A stretch of 64,000 bases of DNA from Streptomyces afghaniensis 772 (GCA_000415505.1 KE354281.1:33156-97155); one strand, 5' to 3'. Counted from the stretch's first letter, positions 43,114 through 53,209 are shown. Notes: generated from the letters alone by a model not told the origin. Translations and numbers: made by a program.

Positions 43114-44355
43114 ATGCACAGCTCCTCCAGACGGCTCTTCGCCGCCGTGGCCCTGTCGACAGCCGTCGCCGTCGTCGGCACCGCCTGTTCCTCCGGCGCG
43201 GGCAGCACCGACGCCAAGGACGCCGACAGCGGCACCTACACGATCTGGGACCCGTACCCGCAGTTCGCCAAGGGCTCGGCCTGGACGAAGCTGCTGGACA
43301 AGTGCGGCACCCAGGCCGGCGTGAAGATCCAGCGGACCGGCTTCGACACCAGCGACCTGGCCAACAAGACGCTGCTCGCGGCCCAGCAGGGCAACTCCCC
43401 GGACGTCCTGATCGTCGACAATCCGGTCGTCTCGACCCTGGCCGAGGCGGGCGTGCTCACCACGACCGACGAGAACAAGCTGGACACCTCCAAGGTGGAC
43501 CCCAACCTGCTCGCGGCCGGCCAGTCGGGCGGCAAGACCTACGGCACACCCATCGGCGCCAACACCCTCGCCCTCTACTACAACAAGAAGGTGCTGAAGG
43601 AGGCCGGGGTGGACATCGCCTCGGTCAAGGACTGGACGTCGCTGACGGCGGCGCTGGAGAAGGTCGAGAAGGCGGGCAAGAAGGGCATCACGTTCTCGGC
43701 GATCGGCACCGAGGAGGGCAGCTTCCAGTTCCTGCCCTGGTTCTGGGGCTCCGGCGCTCAGCTCAGTGAACTCGACTCGGACGAGGCCGTCTCCGCGCTG
43801 TCGCTGTGGCAGGACTGGCTGAAGAAGGGCTACGCCCCCAACTCGGTCATCAACAACACCCAGACGACCAGCTGGCAGGAGTTCGCCGGCGGCGACTACG
43901 CCTTCGCCGAGAACGGCACCTGGCAGCTCGCGAACGCCGAGAAGGCCGGCTTCGAGTACGGCGTCCTGCCGATCCCGGGCGCCGGCGGGGGCCACGCCGC
44001 CGCCCCGACCGGCGGCGAGTTCGTCACCCTCCCGGTCCAGGACGACACCGGCCGGTACACCACCTCGCAGAAGCTGGCGACCTGCCTGACCAGCTCCCAG
44101 AACCTGTACGACACCGACACCACCCTGTCCTACGTGGCCCCCACCGGTGAGGTCCAGGACAAGCAGGTGGCGGCGAACCCCGCGCTGAAGCCCTGGGTCG
44201 ACGCGGTCAAGTCGGCCAAGGGACGCACCAGCGGCGACCTCGGCACCAAGTACCCCAAGATCTCGGAGCAGTTGTGGAAGGCGGTCCAGTCCGCGCTCAG
44301 CGGGGCGAAGTCCCCGAAGGACGCTCTCACTTCGGCGCAGTCCGCAGTCAAGTGA
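43114..44355 (+). CDS. ABC sugar transporter substrate-binding lipoprotein
   Basis: The 413-residue protein has a lipoprotein signal with lipobox VGTAC (Cys about 25) and the fold of family 1 extracellular solute-binding proteins: NSPDVLIVDNPVVSTLAEAG, GTPIGANTLALYYNKKVLKE and GDYAFAENGTWQLANAEKAG. It would capture an oligosaccharide outside the cell for import through the two following permeases. No ATPase gene is present here. In Streptomyces such importers share the multi-substrate ATPase MsiK encoded elsewhere, which probably applies. GAAGGA precedes ATG 43114. Confidence 0.9.
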   Translation: MHSSSRRLFAAVALSTAVAVVGTACSSGAGSTDAKDADSGTYTIWDPYPQFAKGSAWTKLLDKCGTQAGVKIQRTGFDTSDLANKTLLAAQQGNSPDVLIVDNPVVSTLAEAGVLTTTDENKLDTSKVDPNLLAAGQSGGKTYGTPIGANTLALYYNKKVLKEAGVDIASVKDWTSLTAALEKVEKAGKKGITFSAIGTEEGSFQFLPWFWGSGAQLSELDSDEAVSALSLWQDWLKKGYAPNSVINNTQTTSWQEFAGGDYAFAENGTWQLANAEKAGFEYGVLPIPGAGGGHAAAPTGGEFVTLPVQDDTGRYTTSQKLATCLTSSQNLYDTDTTLSYVAPTGEVQDKQVAANPALKPWVDAVKSAKGRTSGDLGTKYPKISEQLWKAVQSALSGAKSPKDALTSAQSAVK

Positions 44356-44365
44356 CGTGGGCCCG

Positions 44366-45351
44366 ATGAAGCAGACGACCTTTCCACCGGCCCGCCGGCC
44401 GGCGCTCGACCGGGACGGCGGGGCGGCCACCGCCGCCCGCCCCCGGCCGGCCCCGCGCCACGACGCCGCCCGGCCTCCCAGCAGTGGGCCGCCTGGGCCT
44501 TCCTCACCCCCGTCACCCTCTACCTCGTCCTCTTCTACGCCTATCCCCTCTACCGCAACCTCGACCTGAGCCTGCGCGACTACACGGTCCGCTCCTTCGT
44601 CCAGGGCAACGCGCCCTTCACGGGCCTGGAGAACTACGGGAAGGTCCTCGACGACCCGACCTTCGCGCCGGCCCTGCTCCACACCGTGGTGTTCACCGCC
44701 GTGTGCCTGGTCTTCCAGTACGCCATCGGCCTGGCCCTCGCGGTCTTCTTCCACCAGAACTTCCGGCTCTCGGCGACCCTGCGAGCCCTGTTCCTGGTGC
44801 CGTGGCTGCTCCCGCTGATCGTGTCGGCCTCCACCTGGTCGTGGATGCTCAACAGCGACTCCGGCATCGTCAACGCCCTGCTGAGCGCCGTCGGAATCGG
44901 CCCGGTGAACTGGCTGACCTCACCGTCCTGGTCGCTGACCTCGGTGATCATCGCGAACATCTGGATCGGCGTCCCCTTCAACCTGGTCGTGCTCCACAGC
45001 GGCCTCCAGTCCATTCCCGCAAGCCTGTACGAGGCCGCCGCCCTGGACGGGGCGAACGCCTGGCACCGCTTCTGGCGCATCACCTTCCCGCTGCTGCGCC
45101 CGGTGTCCGCGATCACCCTGCTCCTGGGCCTCGTCTACACACTCAAGGTCTTCGACATCATCTGGATCATGACCAAGGGCGGCCCGGCGGACTCGTCCAC
45201 CACCTTCGCCACCTGGTCCTACCAGCTCGGCTTCGGCAATCTCCTGCCCGCCTTCGGCCCCGGAGCGGCCGTCGGGAACCTGCTCGTCGTCGCGGCCCTG
45301 GTGTTCGGCCTCGTCTACATCCGGGTCCAGCGAAAGCAGGCGCTGTCATGA
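44366..45351 (+). CDS. ABC sugar transporter permease (MalF-like), frameshifted near the start
   Basis: The first frame, from ATG 44366, gives a Pro/Arg-rich N-terminus and stops at 44569. The membrane protein itself lies in the next frame, with QQWAAWAFLTPVTLYLVLFY beginning about 44475 and the permease EAA loop YEAAALDGANAWHRFWRITF later, ending at 45351. That frame has no usable start before 44686. Adding one C to the CCCCC run at 44440-44444 joins the two into 328 aa with a normal permease N-terminus. It is coupled to the next permease by a four-base overlap. A sequencing homopolymer error is the simplest explanation. Confidence 0.8.
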
Positions 45352-46172
45352 ACCGAAGCACCAGCCGCACGTGGTGGAAGACGGTCATCGGTCTGCTGCT
45401 GACCGGGATCATGCTCTTCCCGGTCTACTGGATGCTCAACGTCTCCCTCACCCGCGACCAGGACATGCGCAAGAGCCCGCCGGACCTGCTGCCGCTGCAC
45501 GGCACCCTGGCCGGCTACCGCACCGTCCTGGACGAGCAGTTGCCCTACCTCGCGACCAGCCTGGTCATCGGCCTGGGCACGGTCGTCCTGACCGTGGCAC
45601 TGGCCGCCCCCGCCGGCTACGCCCTGGCCAAACTGCGCCCGCGCGGCGGCGGTCTGCTCGGCTTCCTCTTCCTGGTCGCCCAGATGATCCCCGGCATCAT
45701 CATGGCGATGGGGTTCTACGCGATCTACCTCCAGCTCGGCCTGCTCCGGTCCGTGCCCGGCCTGATCGTCGCCGACTCCACCCTGGCCGTCCCGTTCGCG
45801 GTGCTCATCTTCACGGCGTTCATGTCCGGCATCCCCGGCGAACTGCTCCAGGCGGCGACGATGGACGGCGCCGGGCCCTTGACGACCTTCCGTGCCGTCG
45901 TCCTGCCGATGAGCCGCAACGCCGTCGTCACGGTGTCGCTGTTCGCGTTCCTGTGGTCGTGGTCCGACTTCGTCTTCGCCGGCACCCTCGTCAACGGCGG
46001 TGCCCACGAGCCGATCACCCTGGGCATCTACCACTACATCGGCAACAACAACCAGGAGTGGAACGCCATCATGGCGACCGCCGTCGTGGCCTCGCTGCCC
46101 GCCGCGGTGATCCTCGTCCTGGCCCAGCGCTACGTCGCCGCCGGCGTGACCGCCGGTGCCGTCAAGGACTGA
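45348..46172 (+). CDS. ABC sugar transporter permease (MalG-like)
   Basis: A 274-residue membrane protein with six predicted helices, the second permease of the carbohydrate importer. The first helix is TVIGLLLTGIMLFPVYWMLN, and the EAA-type loop, contacting the ATPase, reads LLQAATMDGAGPLTTFRAVV. Its ATG overlaps the stop of the first permease (ATGA). The intracellular GH63-like glycosidase follows after 59 bp. LacI control is inferred from the shared unit. Confidence 0.93.
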   Translation: MNRSTSRTWWKTVIGLLLTGIMLFPVYWMLNVSLTRDQDMRKSPPDLLPLHGTLAGYRTVLDEQLPYLATSLVIGLGTVVLTVALAAPAGYALAKLRPRGGGLLGFLFLVAQMIPGIIMAMGFYAIYLQLGLLRSVPGLIVADSTLAVPFAVLIFTAFMSGIPGELLQAATMDGAGPLTTFRAVVLPMSRNAVVTVSLFAFLWSWSDFVFAGTLVNGGAHEPITLGIYHYIGNNNQEWNAIMATAVVASLPAAVILVLAQRYVAAGVTAGAVKD

Positions 46173-46231
46173 CCTCCCGCTGACCTTCCCCTCCGCCGAC
46201 GATCCCTGCTCGAGAAACGAGTCACGCCTTC

Positions 46232-47971
46232 ATGACCGCCGCCCCGTCGTCCGGACCGGCCTTCTCGGTCCACGACATCCCGTTCAGCACGTTCGGATCC
46301 TGGTTCGGCATCTCACCCGTGGTGGCGGAGAAGACGTACGCCGACGACCTCCACCTCGTCTCGCACCAGAACGGCATGCACGCCGTCCTCCGCCTCGTCC
46401 CCCTGGACCCGGCGACGGGCGAGCGCACCGGGACCCGTGTCGAGGCGACTCCGGGACTGCTCAGCTGGGTCGGCCAGGCCGGGCGCATCGACCTCACCTA
46501 CGAGTCGCCGGACACCGTACGCCTGCGGGGGAGCGGACTGGGCCTCGGCGTCCGTGCGGCCGCGCAGGTCCTGACGCCGTTCAGCGGGACGTACTTCTTC
46601 CACGACCCGGCGGCGGACGCGCACGTGTTCACGTCGTACGAGACGGGACGCCGCTACCGCGTCACCGTCCTGTCCGGCCGTATCGCCCACACCGACGGAG
46701 CCCAGGCCCTGGGCGGCGGCGACCGCGGCCTCGCCCTGGCCGCGGCGGCAGACGGCGGGTGGGAGATCGCCGTCGAGGAACTCGACACCGCTCGCCCGCC
46801 GTACGCGTCCCCGGCCGCCTTCGACGAGATCGTGGCGGCGGCCCGCGGATCCTTCGCGGACTTCGCCGACGCGGTGGCTCCCTGGCGCTCGTCCGCGACC
46901 CCGGCCGCCGAACTCGCCGCCTACGTCCTCTGGTCGGCGACCGTACGGCCGACCGGACTCGTCACCCGGCCTGCCGTTCTCATGTCCAAGCACTGGATGG
47001 ACAAGGTGTGGAGCTGGGACCACTGCTTCAACGCCCTGGCCCTGGCTCCGGGCCGTCCCGAACTGGCCGTGGACCAGTTCGCCCTGCCCTTCGACCACCA
47101 GGACGGCAGCGGAGCCCTGCCCGACTCCGTCACCCACTCCGAGGTCCTCCACAACTTCGTCAAACCGCCCATCCACGGCTGGACGTCGGGCCTTCTGCGC
47201 CGCCGGCTGCCGGTGCCTCCCAGCCGGGCGGAACTGGCCCAGACATACGCCCGGCTGGCACGCTGGAGCGACTTCTGGCTCACCGAACGACGCGCACCCG
47301 GCGCCGCCCTGCCCCACTACCAGCACGGCAACGACAGCGGCTGGGACAACGCCACCACCTTCGACCCCGAGCGGGTGGTCGTCACCGCCGACCTGGCCGC
47401 CTTCCTCGTCCTCCAGCTCCACGAACTCGCTGAACTAGCCGCGGAGTTGGACAAGCCGGACGAGGCGAGCCGGTGGACGCGCACGGCCCGCGAGATCCAG
47501 TCGGTGCTGCTGGACGAGCTCTGGACCGGCGAACGGTTCGTCGCCCGGGGAGCCGCCACCGGGCACACGTGGAGCAGCTCCAGCCTTCTCGACCTGATGC
47601 CCATCGTGCTGGGCGAGCACCTGCCCGGCGAGATCGGCAGCGCGCTGGCCGATCACATCAAGGCCCATCTGACCCCGTACGGTCTCGCCACCGAACTGCC
47701 CACCTCACCGCACTACCTCTCCGACGGCTACTGGCGCGGACCGGTCTGGGCCCCCGCCACCGTCCTCATCGAGGACGGCCTGCGCCGCGCCGGCCACGAC
47801 CGGCTCGCCGACGACATCAGCGCCCGCTTCCGCGCCCTGTGCGAGACCCACGGCTTCGCCGAGAACTTCGACGCCCTCACGGGCACGGGTCTGCGCGACC
47901 GCGCCTACACCTGGACCGCCGCGAGCTACCTCCTCCTCGCCGAAGCACACGCACACCGGGGCAGCCACTGA
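46232..47971 (+). CDS. Cytoplasmic glycoside hydrolase, GH63/MGH1-like
   Basis: The 579-residue protein has an (alpha/alpha)6-barrel of the GH63/mannosylglycerate-hydrolase-like group. Evidence is KHWMDKVWSWDHCFNALALA (about 252-271), HGNDSGWDNATTFDPERVVV (about 368-387; the Asp of WDNAT is the likely catalytic acid) and GYWRGPVWAPATVLIEDGL. There is no signal peptide, so it would act on oligosaccharides brought in by the adjacent ABC system. Its genomic partner outside the cell is the CBM35 glycosidase. Alpha-linked glucose or mannose substrates are typical for the family, but the linkage is not determined. Confidence 0.82.
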   Translation: MTAAPSSGPAFSVHDIPFSTFGSWFGISPVVAEKTYADDLHLVSHQNGMHAVLRLVPLDPATGERTGTRVEATPGLLSWVGQAGRIDLTYESPDTVRLRGSGLGLGVRAAAQVLTPFSGTYFFHDPAADAHVFTSYETGRRYRVTVLSGRIAHTDGAQALGGGDRGLALAAAADGGWEIAVEELDTARPPYASPAAFDEIVAAARGSFADFADAVAPWRSSATPAAELAAYVLWSATVRPTGLVTRPAVLMSKHWMDKVWSWDHCFNALALAPGRPELAVDQFALPFDHQDGSGALPDSVTHSEVLHNFVKPPIHGWTSGLLRRRLPVPPSRAELAQTYARLARWSDFWLTERRAPGAALPHYQHGNDSGWDNATTFDPERVVVTADLAAFLVLQLHELAELAAELDKPDEASRWTRTAREIQSVLLDELWTGERFVARGAATGHTWSSSSLLDLMPIVLGEHLPGEIGSALADHIKAHLTPYGLATELPTSPHYLSDGYWRGPVWAPATVLIEDGLRRAGHDRLADDISARFRALCETHGFAENFDALTGTGLRDRAYTWTAASYLLLAEAHAHRGSH

Positions 47972-47978
47972 CCGTGCG

Positions 47979-49220
47979 TCACCGCAGCGGATGCAGCGCC
48001 GTCAACTCGGCAGCCCGACGGCCCGTGACCATCGACTCCGCCAGCAGCTTGCCGCTGAGGGGGCCCAGGGCGATGCCCCACATGCCGTGTCCGCCGCAGA
48101 CGTGGACCCGGGGCGAGCGGGTCGGGCCGACCAGGGGCAGGCCGTCCGCCGTGCATGGCCTCGGGCCTGCCCACTCGTCGGTGCGACGGCTGAGGTCGGC
48201 CGAAGGGAGCAGATCACGGACGGAGTTGACGATCGCCTCGATGCGGCGGGGATCCGCGGGGCGGTCGGGCGCCGTGAACTCCATCATTCCCGCCACCCGC
48301 ACCCGGTCCCCGAGCGGTGTGCAGACCACCCGCCGTTCGGCGAAGTAGGTGGGCCGGGTGGGCAGCCCCGCCGGAGGGAGCGAGAAGCTGTAGCCGCGTC
48401 CGGACTGCACCGGCACGCGCACCCCGAAGGGCGCGGCCAGGCGGCCGAGCCAGGCGCCGGGGGCGAGGACGGCCGCGTCGGCCCGCACGGACGCGCCGTC
48501 CGGGGCGAGGGCGACGACCCCGGTGCCCAGGTCCCGTACGCGGGTGACCTCCAGGCCGGTGACGATCTTTCCGCCCCGGTCGCGGACCGCGTCGGCCAGC
48601 GCGGCGACGAAGGCCCCGGGGTCGAGGTGACGCTGGCCGTGCAGTCGTACGGCCGCGTCGACGCGCGGCGAGAGGGCGGGTTCCCAGGCGCGTGCCTCGG
48701 CCCCCGTGAGCAGGTCGTAGTCGACCTCCTGCCCCGCCGCGCGCACCGCGTCCAGCTCCGCCACGAGCGGGGCACGGCCGGCCGCGGAGGTGAAGGCGAG
48801 CAGGCACGCCTCGCCCGAGCGCGTCGGCTCGGTGATCCCGCCCCGGGCCAGCTCGTCGTACGCCGACAGCGCCTGGCGGTTGAGCGCGGCGAGTGCCGCC
48901 ATCGCCACCTGCCAGCGCTGGTGGGTGCAGTTCCGGGTGAACGCCAGCAGGAAGCGGGCCAGCCGCGGATCCGGGCGGGGCGGGATGTAGAGCGGGGAAG
49001 CGGGGGAGAGGAGCGTGCGCAACCCCAGCTTCAGGGCGGCCGGTTCGGGCAGCGGCACGGTCAGGGCGGGGGACAGCCAGCCCGCGTTGCCCCAGGACGC
49101 GCCGGCCGCGACGCCCCGCCGGTCGACGACGGTGACTTCGACGCCGCCCTCTTGGAGGAACCAGGCAGTTGCCAGTCCCGCCATGCCCGCACCCACCACC
49201 ACGACACTGCGCGGGCTCAT
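47979..49220 (-). CDS. FAD-dependent D-amino-acid dehydrogenase (DadA-like)
   Basis: The 413-residue protein begins with a Rossmann FAD motif VVVVGAGMAGLATAWFLQEG and the family's RGVAAGASWGNAGWLSPALT. The C-terminus carries RPCTADGLPLVGPT and VCGGHGMWGIALGPLSGKLL, as in D-amino-acid dehydrogenases and related glycine-oxidase-type enzymes. It would oxidise a D-amino acid to a keto acid. The ATG overlaps the amidase stop (ATGA), so it is the last of a three-gene coupled operon. With the amidase upstream, a pathway that hydrolyses an amide and oxidises the released amine is plausible. Confidence 0.85.
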   Translation of the reverse strand: MSPRSVVVVGAGMAGLATAWFLQEGGVEVTVVDRRGVAAGASWGNAGWLSPALTVPLPEPAALKLGLRTLLSPASPLYIPPRPDPRLARFLLAFTRNCTHQRWQVAMAALAALNRQALSAYDELARGGITEPTRSGEACLLAFTSAAGRAPLVAELDAVRAAGQEVDYDLLTGAEARAWEPALSPRVDAAVRLHGQRHLDPGAFVAALADAVRDRGGKIVTGLEVTRVRDLGTGVVALAPDGASVRADAAVLAPGAWLGRLAAPFGVRVPVQSGRGYSFSLPPAGLPTRPTYFAERRVVCTPLGDRVRVAGMMEFTAPDRPADPRRIEAIVNSVRDLLPSADLSRRTDEWAGPRPCTADGLPLVGPTRSPRVHVCGGHGMWGIALGPLSGKLLAESMVTGRRAAELTALHPLR

Positions 49221-50668
49221 GACCGGCCGCCTTCCGCCGTTTCCGTGCTCACCGCGACGTCCGGCCGCCGTTCCCCGAACCGCGTCGCCTGCTCGAACGC
49301 GTGCCCCGCCCTCAGCACGGCCGCGTCGCCCCGGTGCGGCCCGACCACCTGGAGCCCGACCGGCAGCCCGCCGGGGGTGAAGCCGGCCGGGACCGACAGG
49401 GCCGGGCAGCCGGTCATGGTGATCAGGCTGGCCGAGCGCATCCAGTCCAGGTACGTCTCCATGGCGATGCCGTCCACCGACGCCGGGTAAGGGAGACGGA
49501 CGTCGAAGGGCGCGACCTGACTCACCGGCAGCAGCAGGACGTCGTACCTCCCGAAGAACTCGCGCACCCGGTGGAAGAGCGCGGCCTGGAGCAGTTGGGC
49601 GCGGCCCAGGTCCGGGCCGGTGAGCTTGCGGCCCTCCTCGATGTTCCAGACGACGTCCGGGGCCATGCGGTGCCGGTGCTCGTCCAGCAGGGGCCCGTGG
49701 GCGAGCTCCATCTGCCAGGCGCGCTGGACGTGGAACGCCTCGTCGGCGCCGGACAGGTCGGGGCAGGCCTCCTCGACCTCGCAGCCCAGCGCGGCGAACA
49801 CCTCCACCGCGCCCCGCACCACGTCCCGGACCTCCGCCTCGACGGGCACGCTCCCGCCGAGGTCGGGCGACCAGGCGACCCGCCAGCCGCGCACATCGCC
49901 GTCGAGCCGGCCCGAGAAGAGGGAGCCCGGCGTCTCCAGGGCGAGCGGGCTGCGCGGGTCCGGCCCGGCCAGCACCGACAGCGTCAGGGCGACGTCCTGC
50001 ACGGTCCGCGCCATGGGTCCCTTGACCGACAGCTGCCCCCACGGGGCCTTGTCGGGCCAGGAGGGGACCCGGCCGGGGGAGGGGCGCAGGCCGACCACGT
50101 TGTTGAAGGACGCCGGGTTGCGCAGCGAGCCGCCGGTGTCGCTGCCGTCGGCGATCGGCTGCATGCCACAGGCGAGGGCGGCCCCGGCTCCGCCGCTGCT
50201 GCCGCCCGCGCTGCGCGAGAGGTCGTAAGGGTTGCGGGTCGCGCCGAAGACGGGGTTGACGGTGTGCGAACCCATGCCGAGTTCGGGCACGTTGGTCTTG
50301 CCGAGCGTGATGGCCCCGGCCCGCTTGAGACGCTCGACGACCAGGTGGTCCCGGGCCGGGACGTGGTCGGCGAGGACGGGGGAGCCGTACGTCGTGCGGA
50401 TGCCCGCGGTGTCGTGGAGGTCCTTGTGGGCGACGGGCAGCCCGTGCAGCGGCCCCAACTCGGCCTGTGACACAGCCCGTTCGTCCGCCTCGGCCGCCGC
50501 CTCGAGCGCTCGGTCGGCGACCAGGGTGACGATCGCGTTCACCGACGGGTTCACCCGGTCGATCCGTTCGAGATGGGCGGTGACGACCTCGCGGGCGGAG
50601 ATCTCACGGCGCCGCAGGGCCGCGGCGAGCTCGGTCGCGGTGGCGAAGCACAGGTCGGCGGGGTTCAC
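49217..50668 (-). CDS. Amidase signature family enzyme
   Basis: A 483-residue amidase-signature protein using a Ser-cisSer-Lys triad: Lys in LHGLPVAHKDLHDT (about residue 78), cis-Ser and nucleophilic Ser in SAGGSSGGAGAALACGMQPI and DGSDTGGSLRNPAS (about 155-180). It hydrolyses a carbon-nitrogen amide; the substrate is unknown. GTG 50668 overlaps the transporter stop (GTGA), and its own stop overlaps the DadA-like start, so the three genes are translationally coupled. The partner genes suggest a small imported amide or D-amino-acid derivative. Confidence 0.9.
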   Translation of the reverse strand: MNPADLCFATATELAAALRRREISAREVVTAHLERIDRVNPSVNAIVTLVADRALEAAAEADERAVSQAELGPLHGLPVAHKDLHDTAGIRTTYGSPVLADHVPARDHLVVERLKRAGAITLGKTNVPELGMGSHTVNPVFGATRNPYDLSRSAGGSSGGAGAALACGMQPIADGSDTGGSLRNPASFNNVVGLRPSPGRVPSWPDKAPWGQLSVKGPMARTVQDVALTLSVLAGPDPRSPLALETPGSLFSGRLDGDVRGWRVAWSPDLGGSVPVEAEVRDVVRGAVEVFAALGCEVEEACPDLSGADEAFHVQRAWQMELAHGPLLDEHRHRMAPDVVWNIEEGRKLTGPDLGRAQLLQAALFHRVREFFGRYDVLLLPVSQVAPFDVRLPYPASVDGIAMETYLDWMRSASLITMTGCPALSVPAGFTPGGLPVGLQVVGPHRGDAAVLRAGHAFEQATRFGERRPDVAVSTETAEGGRS

Positions 50669-51982
50669 AGTCCTCCCAGGGTTTCCTTGAGCTGTACGAC
50701 GGCGAGCACCCCGAACAGGACGAAGGAGCCCGACAGCAGCACGTTCGACAGGGTCTTGTTGCGGTACGGCGGCTGCAGACCGCGCCGGTTGAGAAGGACC
50801 AGCAGCGCCCCGGACAGCAGCGGCAGGACGAGGGAGCCCACGGCGGCGTAGGTGAGCAGCAGGGGGACCGGCTTCCCGGCGAAGGTCACCGCCACGGACG
50901 TGGCCGCGCAGTAGAGCACGAACAGGCGGAACGGGCGGCTGCGCTGGCCCATGTGCCGCTCGGCCTCGTCGTCCGGCACCCCGCGCAGGGTGCGCAGCGA
51001 GTCGGCCAGCAGGTAGCACAGGGCGTTGAAGCCGCCGACCAGGGCGCTCAGGGTGACGAGGAAGAAGGTGCCCAGGAACAGCACCCGGGCCGCCGACCCC
51101 AGGTCCGCGCCGAGCGGTTCGGCCAGCGCGGCGAGTCCGTCGTTGCCGGTGATCGTCCGGCCGCTGCCGTACAGCAGACCGGTGCCCACGATCGAGGTGC
51201 ACACCACGAACAGGAACGTGACCGTGTAGCTCATCGCCGTGTCGGCCCGCATGACGGGCAGCCAGCTCGCGTGCCGCCAGCGCTTCTCCCGCACCCAGTA
51301 GCTGTACGAGGCCACTCCGGCCGTGCCGCCCACCCCGCCGACCAGCGCCAGCACGGTGATCACGTCGCCCTCCGGCAGGCGCGGCCGCAGCGAGGACACC
51401 AGTCCGGACGGGTCGTCCATGGTCACCAGCGTGACCACGGCCAGCACGACCATGCCGACGAACTTGGCCAGCATGAACCCGCTCATCACCCGCTCGAACA
51501 GCGAGTACCGGCCCACGTACACGATCCCGGCCGACGCCAGCGCGATCACCAGGGCCAGTGGTCTCACCGGCAGCGCGGGGAACAGCGTCGACAGCGCGAG
51601 CGACGCCACCGAGCTCAGGGCCGCCCCGTACAGCAACCCGATGACCAGGACGAAACCGAAGAAGGCGTACGGGAGCCAGCGGGCGGCCGAACGCAGGCTC
51701 GCGATCACCGTCAGGCCGGTCGCCAGATACAGGCGTCCCACGGCTTCGGTCAGCGCGTACTTGAGCACGACGCCGATGAGGATCGCCCACAGCAGGGCCA
51801 TGCCGTAGCCGGCGGCGCCCGCCAGCGACGTCACCATGTCGCCGGCGCCCACGCTGGCCGCCGCGAGGACCAGCCCGGCCCGAGGACGGCCAGCCGCCCG
51901 CGCCGGGTGGCGGGGGCGGGGAAGGACTCGGGGACGGGGCAGCCGTCGGTGGATGAGGGGGACTTCCGGGTGTCGCGGTCAC
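50665..51982 (-). CDS. Nramp-like transporter, two apparent frameshifts near the N-terminus
   Basis: From about residue 55 the protein is an uninterrupted multi-helix transporter (SVGAGDMVTSLAGAAGYGMA, GVVLKYALTEAVGRLYLATG, GGVGGTAGVASYSYWVREKR) resembling the Nramp/divalent-metal superfamily. Its first ~50 codons need two one-base corrections. The GTG at 51982, with CCGGAGG 8-14 bases upstream, opens VTATPGSPP, then a G5 run at 51957-51961 and a CC/GG near 51872 each lack one base. With both restored the frame gives RLAVLGPGLVLAAASVGAGD and a 439-aa protein. The shorter reading from 51852 lacks part of helix 1. It is coupled to the amidase. Confidence 0.7.
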
Positions 51983-52100
51983 GTCGGCCACCTCCGGAGA
52001 TAGGGAAAGCGTGGTCCGGCTTCCGGCAGAGTCGGCCAGGCCGACGGATGGGAACAAGATTCCCTGGGAAATCGACGGAATCAGCCATACGCTCAGGCCG

Positions 52101-53095
52101 ATGGACGCACCGCACACCGGCTTCGTGGCCGATTCGCTGGACCGGCGCATCATCAGCGCGCTGCAGATCGACGGCCGCGCCTCGTGGCACGCCATCGCGA
52201 CGGCGCTCGGCGAACCGGAACGGACCGTCGTCCGGCGGGGCACCCGGCTGCTGGACTCCGGGCTGGTACGGATCGGCGCCATGGCGGTGCGCGGGCGCAG
52301 CACGGTGATCGGAGTGCGCTGCGCACCCGGCCAGGCCCGTGTGGTCGCCACCGCGCTGGCGCGCCGGCCCGACTGTGCCTTCGCCCACGTCCTGACCGGG
52401 ACCTGGGACTGCGTCGCGGAGGTGCAGTGCCCGCGCGACCGTCTCGCCGGTCTCGTCATGGACGAGCTCCCGGGTCTGCCGGGGGTCGTACGGACGCTGA
52501 CGCTCCCGGTGCTGCGGCACGTGCGGACGATTCGCGAGTGGCACGCGGGTCTGCTCACCGAGGCCGAGATCACCGCCCTCACCGCCGGGACGGGGCCGCC
52601 TCGGCGTCGGCGGACGTGTCACCCGCGTTCGACGGTGCCGGGGAACTCTCCCGCGCCGACCGGCTGCTGGTGAACGCCCTGGCCGAGGACGGGCGGTGCA
52701 CGTTCGACGAACTGGCCCGCGTGTCCGGGGTGTCCGAGGCCACTGCCCGGCGCCGGCTGGGCGCCCTGCGCAGGGCGGGACGGGTCCGCGTCCGTGCGGT
52801 GATCGAACCGGTGCTGCTCGGGCTGCCGGTGGAGGCGGTGCTGTGGGTGCGGACGGTGCCGTCGGAGGTCGACGCGGTGACGGCGGGGCTCGCCGCGTCC
52901 CCGCACGTCCGGTACGTCAGCTTCGTCACCGGTGAACGCCAGCTGCTGGTCCTGACCGCGTTTCCGGACGAAGCGGCGCTCCACGACTTCGTCACGCGTT
53001 CGCCGTGGTTGCGCGAGGCGGTGTCGGTGGATGTGTCGATGGTCCTCGGCTCGCTGAAGAGGGGCGGGATGCTCGCGCCGTGGCTGCGTGACTGA
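52101..53095 (+). CDS. Two-module Lrp/AsnC-type regulator, one apparent frameshift
   Basis: The first half (LDRRIISALQIDGRASWHAI, then HVLTGTWDCVAEVQCPRDRL) and second half (RADRLLVNALAEDGRCTFDE, ARVSGVSEATARRRLGALRR, then VSFVTGERQLLVLTAF) are both Lrp/AsnC winged-helix plus RAM-like units, a double arrangement frequent in Streptomyces. The frame breaks at CGGGGCC (52591-52597). Adding one base joins LTAGTGP to ASASADVSPAFD and gives 331 aa. It is divergent from the transporter-amidase-dehydrogenase operon, so it most likely controls it in response to an amino acid. Confidence 0.78.
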
Positions 53096-53134
53096 CGTCC
53101 TGTTCAGACCGGGCGAACGGGGCTGAGTCCTCCT

Positions 53135-53144
53135 CGATACATCG
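53135..53144. promoter_or_regulatory. CGATACATCG motif
   Basis: This 10-base word resembles the half-sites of the CGATACA/TGTATCG repeat 70 bp downstream. It may belong to the same regulator controlling the GH95/GH97 operon. Confidence 0.3.
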
Positions 53145-53165
53145 GAGGGCTCATCCACATGGACC

Positions 53166-53196
53166 GCGTTCATGTCATTGACAGGTGCATGAACGC
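53166..53196. promoter_or_regulatory. GCGTTCATG-N13-CATGAACGC inverted repeat upstream of GH95
   Basis: Perfect 9-bp arms lie 59 bp upstream of the GH95 start. The inner GTTCA and TGAAC words are 22 bp apart start to start, exactly twice the 11-bp spacing seen upstream of GH88 (57493-57508) and of the alginate-lyase-like gene (60072-60087). It is a probable operator of a shared regulator. Confidence 0.55.
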
Positions 53197-53209
53197 TGCT
53201 TAGGTTCCC

